Shown one piece after another: positions 62,785 through 64,000 of a DNA stretch of 64,000 nucleotides. A model generated the notes under the pieces. It worked only from the letters and a program-made list of their open reading frames with translations, ran no database searches and was not told the origin of the DNA. The position numbers and the translations under genes are program-made. Each line of letters starts with the position of its first letter. Position 1 is the first letter of the stretch. This DNA is from Solimonas flava DSM 18980 (GTDB lineage: Bacteria > Pseudomonadota > Gammaproteobacteria > Nevskiales > Nevskiaceae), in assembly GCF_000426685.1 (NCBI RefSeq), contig NZ_AUFV01000001.1, positions 496,001 to 560,000 on the forward strand, read 5' to 3'.

Positions 62785-64000
62785 ATCGCGGCGCGGCGCC
62801 CTCGCCGCCCTGCTCGCGGCAACCGCACTCGCCGCCGCGTGCAGCCGCCCGCCGTTGCCGCCGCTCGCCGCCAGGGCGGTCGCCGCACCCGATGACGCCC
62901 GTGTCCATCCGGCGCTGTGGCCCGATCATCCCGCCGCGGCGCTCGACCGCGATCCGGCGCTCGAGGCGCGCATCACGGCGCTGATGGCCGGCATGTCGCT
63001 CGATGAAAAGATCGGCCAGATGATCCAGGGCGACATTTCGACGATCACGCCCGAGGACCTGCGCGCCTATCCGCTCGGCTCGGTGCTGGCCGGCGGCAAT
63101 TCGGGCCCCGGCGGCAACGACCGCGCGCCGCCGGCGCAGTGGCTCGCGCTCGCCGACGCATTCTGGCGGGCGTCGACCGAAGCGCGGCCCGGCCACACGC
63201 CGGTGCCGGTGATGTTCGGCATCGACGCCATCCACGGCAACAACAATCTGGTCGGCGCCACGCTGTTCCCGCACAACATCGGCCTCGGCGCGACGCGCAA
63301 TCCGGAGCTGGTGCGACGCATCGGCGCCGCGACGGCGCGCGAAGTGGCGGCGATCGGCCTGGACTGGAGCTTCGCGCCGACGCTGGCCGTGGTCCGCGAC
63401 GACCGCTGGGGCCGCGCCTACGAAAGCTATTCCGAAGATCCGGACCTGGTGCGCGACTACGCGGCGGCGATCGTCGAAGGCCTGCAGGGCCGCTACGGCA
63501 GCGCCGGATTCATGGACGCGACGCGCACCATCACCTCGGCCAAGCATTATCTCGGCGACGGCGGCACCGCCGGCGGCGTCGATCAGGGCGACAACCGCGC
63601 CGACGAGGCGGAGCTGATCCGCATCGACAACGCCGGCTATCCGCCGGCGCTCGCCGCCGGCAGCCTGACCGTGATGGCCTCGTTCAGCAGCTGGCGCGGC
63701 GAAAAGCTCGCCGGCAGCCACGATCTGCTGACGACGATCCTCAAGCAGCGCATGGGCTTCGCCGGCATCGTCGTCAGCGACTGGAACGCGCACAGCCAGA
63801 TCCCCGGCTGCACGAAGGAGAGCTGCGCGGCGGCGTTCAACGCCGGCATCGACATGGCGATGGCGGCCGACTGCTGGCGCGGCCTGTACACGAACACGCT
63901 GGAGCAGGCGCGACGTGGCGAGATTCCGGCGGCGCGCATCGACGACGCCGTGCGACGCATCCTGCGCGTCAAGCTGCTCGCCGGATTGTTCGACAAGGGC
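62774..64000 (+). CDS. Beta-glucosidase-type GH3 lipoprotein, partial (3' end outside window)
   Basis: 409 codons visible. Lipoprotein signal with lipobox ending LAAAC (Cys ~23). GH3 N-terminal barrel: MSLDEKIGQMIQGD, PVPVMFGIDAIHGNNN, FAPTLAVVRDDRWGRAYESYSEDP, SAKHYLGDGGTAGGVDQGD, and nucleophile Asp in GIVVSDWNAHSQI (~336). This is the exo-1,4-beta-glucosidase/beta-glucan glucohydrolase type. The C-terminal GH3 domain lies beyond the edge. ATG 62774 overlaps the porter gene. It frees glucose from beta-glucans or cellodextrins in the envelope. Confidence 0.94.
   Translation, partial: MRAESRRGALAALLAATALAAACSRPPLPPLAARAVAAPDDARVHPALWPDHPAAALDRDPALEARITALMAGMSLDEKIGQMIQGDISTITPEDLRAYPLGSVLAGGNSGPGGNDRAPPAQWLALADAFWRASTEARPGHTPVPVMFGIDAIHGNNNLVGATLFPHNIGLGATRNPELVRRIGAATAREVAAIGLDWSFAPTLAVVRDDRWGRAYESYSEDPDLVRDYAAAIVEGLQGRYGSAGFMDATRTITSAKHYLGDGGTAGGVDQGDNRADEAELIRIDNAGYPPALAAGSLTVMASFSSWRGEKLAGSHDLLTTILKQRMGFAGIVVSDWNAHSQIPGCTKESCAAAFNAGIDMAMAADCWRGLYTNTLEQARRGEIPAARIDDAVRRILRVKLLAGLFDKG

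Overview
The window is about 64 kb of very GC-rich, densely coded chromosomal DNA with no tRNA, rRNA, insertion sequence or CRISPR array that I could see. Gene content points to a gammaproteobacterium: E. coli-type PurB, FumC, GlgC, PyrD class 2, the order fabD-fabG-acpP-fabF-...-pabC-mltG-tmk-holB-pilZ, a type II secretion (T2SS) pseudopilin operon and a rhombosortase. The high GC plus this mix would fit the Nevskiales/Xanthomonadales side of the class, but that placement is inference.

Layout. (1) 1-4.2 kb: an atypical sigma-54-type AAA+ ATPase cut by the window edge, an anti-sigma/ECF sigma pair, and a divergent catalase-like + cytochrome b561 operon. A symmetric pair of ECF-type promoters (GGAATAAA-N13-CGTCTYA on both strands) sits between them. 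(2) 4.2-19.4 kb: housekeeping genes: fumC with a VOC protein, purB, a four-gene minus-strand operon (metallophosphoesterase lipoprotein, small lipoprotein, DUF1289, hotdog thioesterase), an OmpA-family porin, ribA-pyrD, a two-Rossmann FabG-like reductase, two membrane proteins, a malate/lactate dehydrogenase-like gene coupled to an ACT-domain gene, and an SDR. (3) 19.4-37.8 kb: a glycogen/trehalose/maltodextrin cluster: glgA-qor divergent from glgC, treS-maltokinase, glgB, glgX, treZ, malQ, with glgP convergent. The cluster makes ADP-glucose (GlgC), polymerises and branches it (GlgA, GlgB), breaks it down (GlgP, GlgX, MalQ) and links it to trehalose (TreS, TreZ). The usual partners GlgE and TreY are not in the window.

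(4) 38.0-42.4 kb: a diguanylate cyclase, an ABC-F ATPase and a double cNMP-binding/rhodanese fusion. (5) 42.4-51.9 kb, minus strand: rhombosortase-fabD-fabG-acpP-fabF-pabB-pabC-mltG-tmk-holB-pilZ, covering fatty acid, folate, peptidoglycan, dTMP and replication functions. (6) 51.9-59.5 kb: T2SS genes. gspG stands alone with its own terminator, then a divergent LysR/NAD(P)-binding reductase pair interrupts, then gspHIJKLMN run as one overlapping operon continuing into nudJ and mnmA. (7) 61.3-64.0 kb: a sugar porter overlapping a GH3 beta-glucosidase lipoprotein cut by the window end, preceded by a LacI-type operator-like palindrome.

The observations I rate highest are the mirror-image ECF promoter pair controlling a catalase/b561 module, the TreS-maltokinase and TreZ genes without GlgE and TreY, the ACT gene translationally coupled to a dehydrogenase, and the rhombosortase next to T2SS genes.
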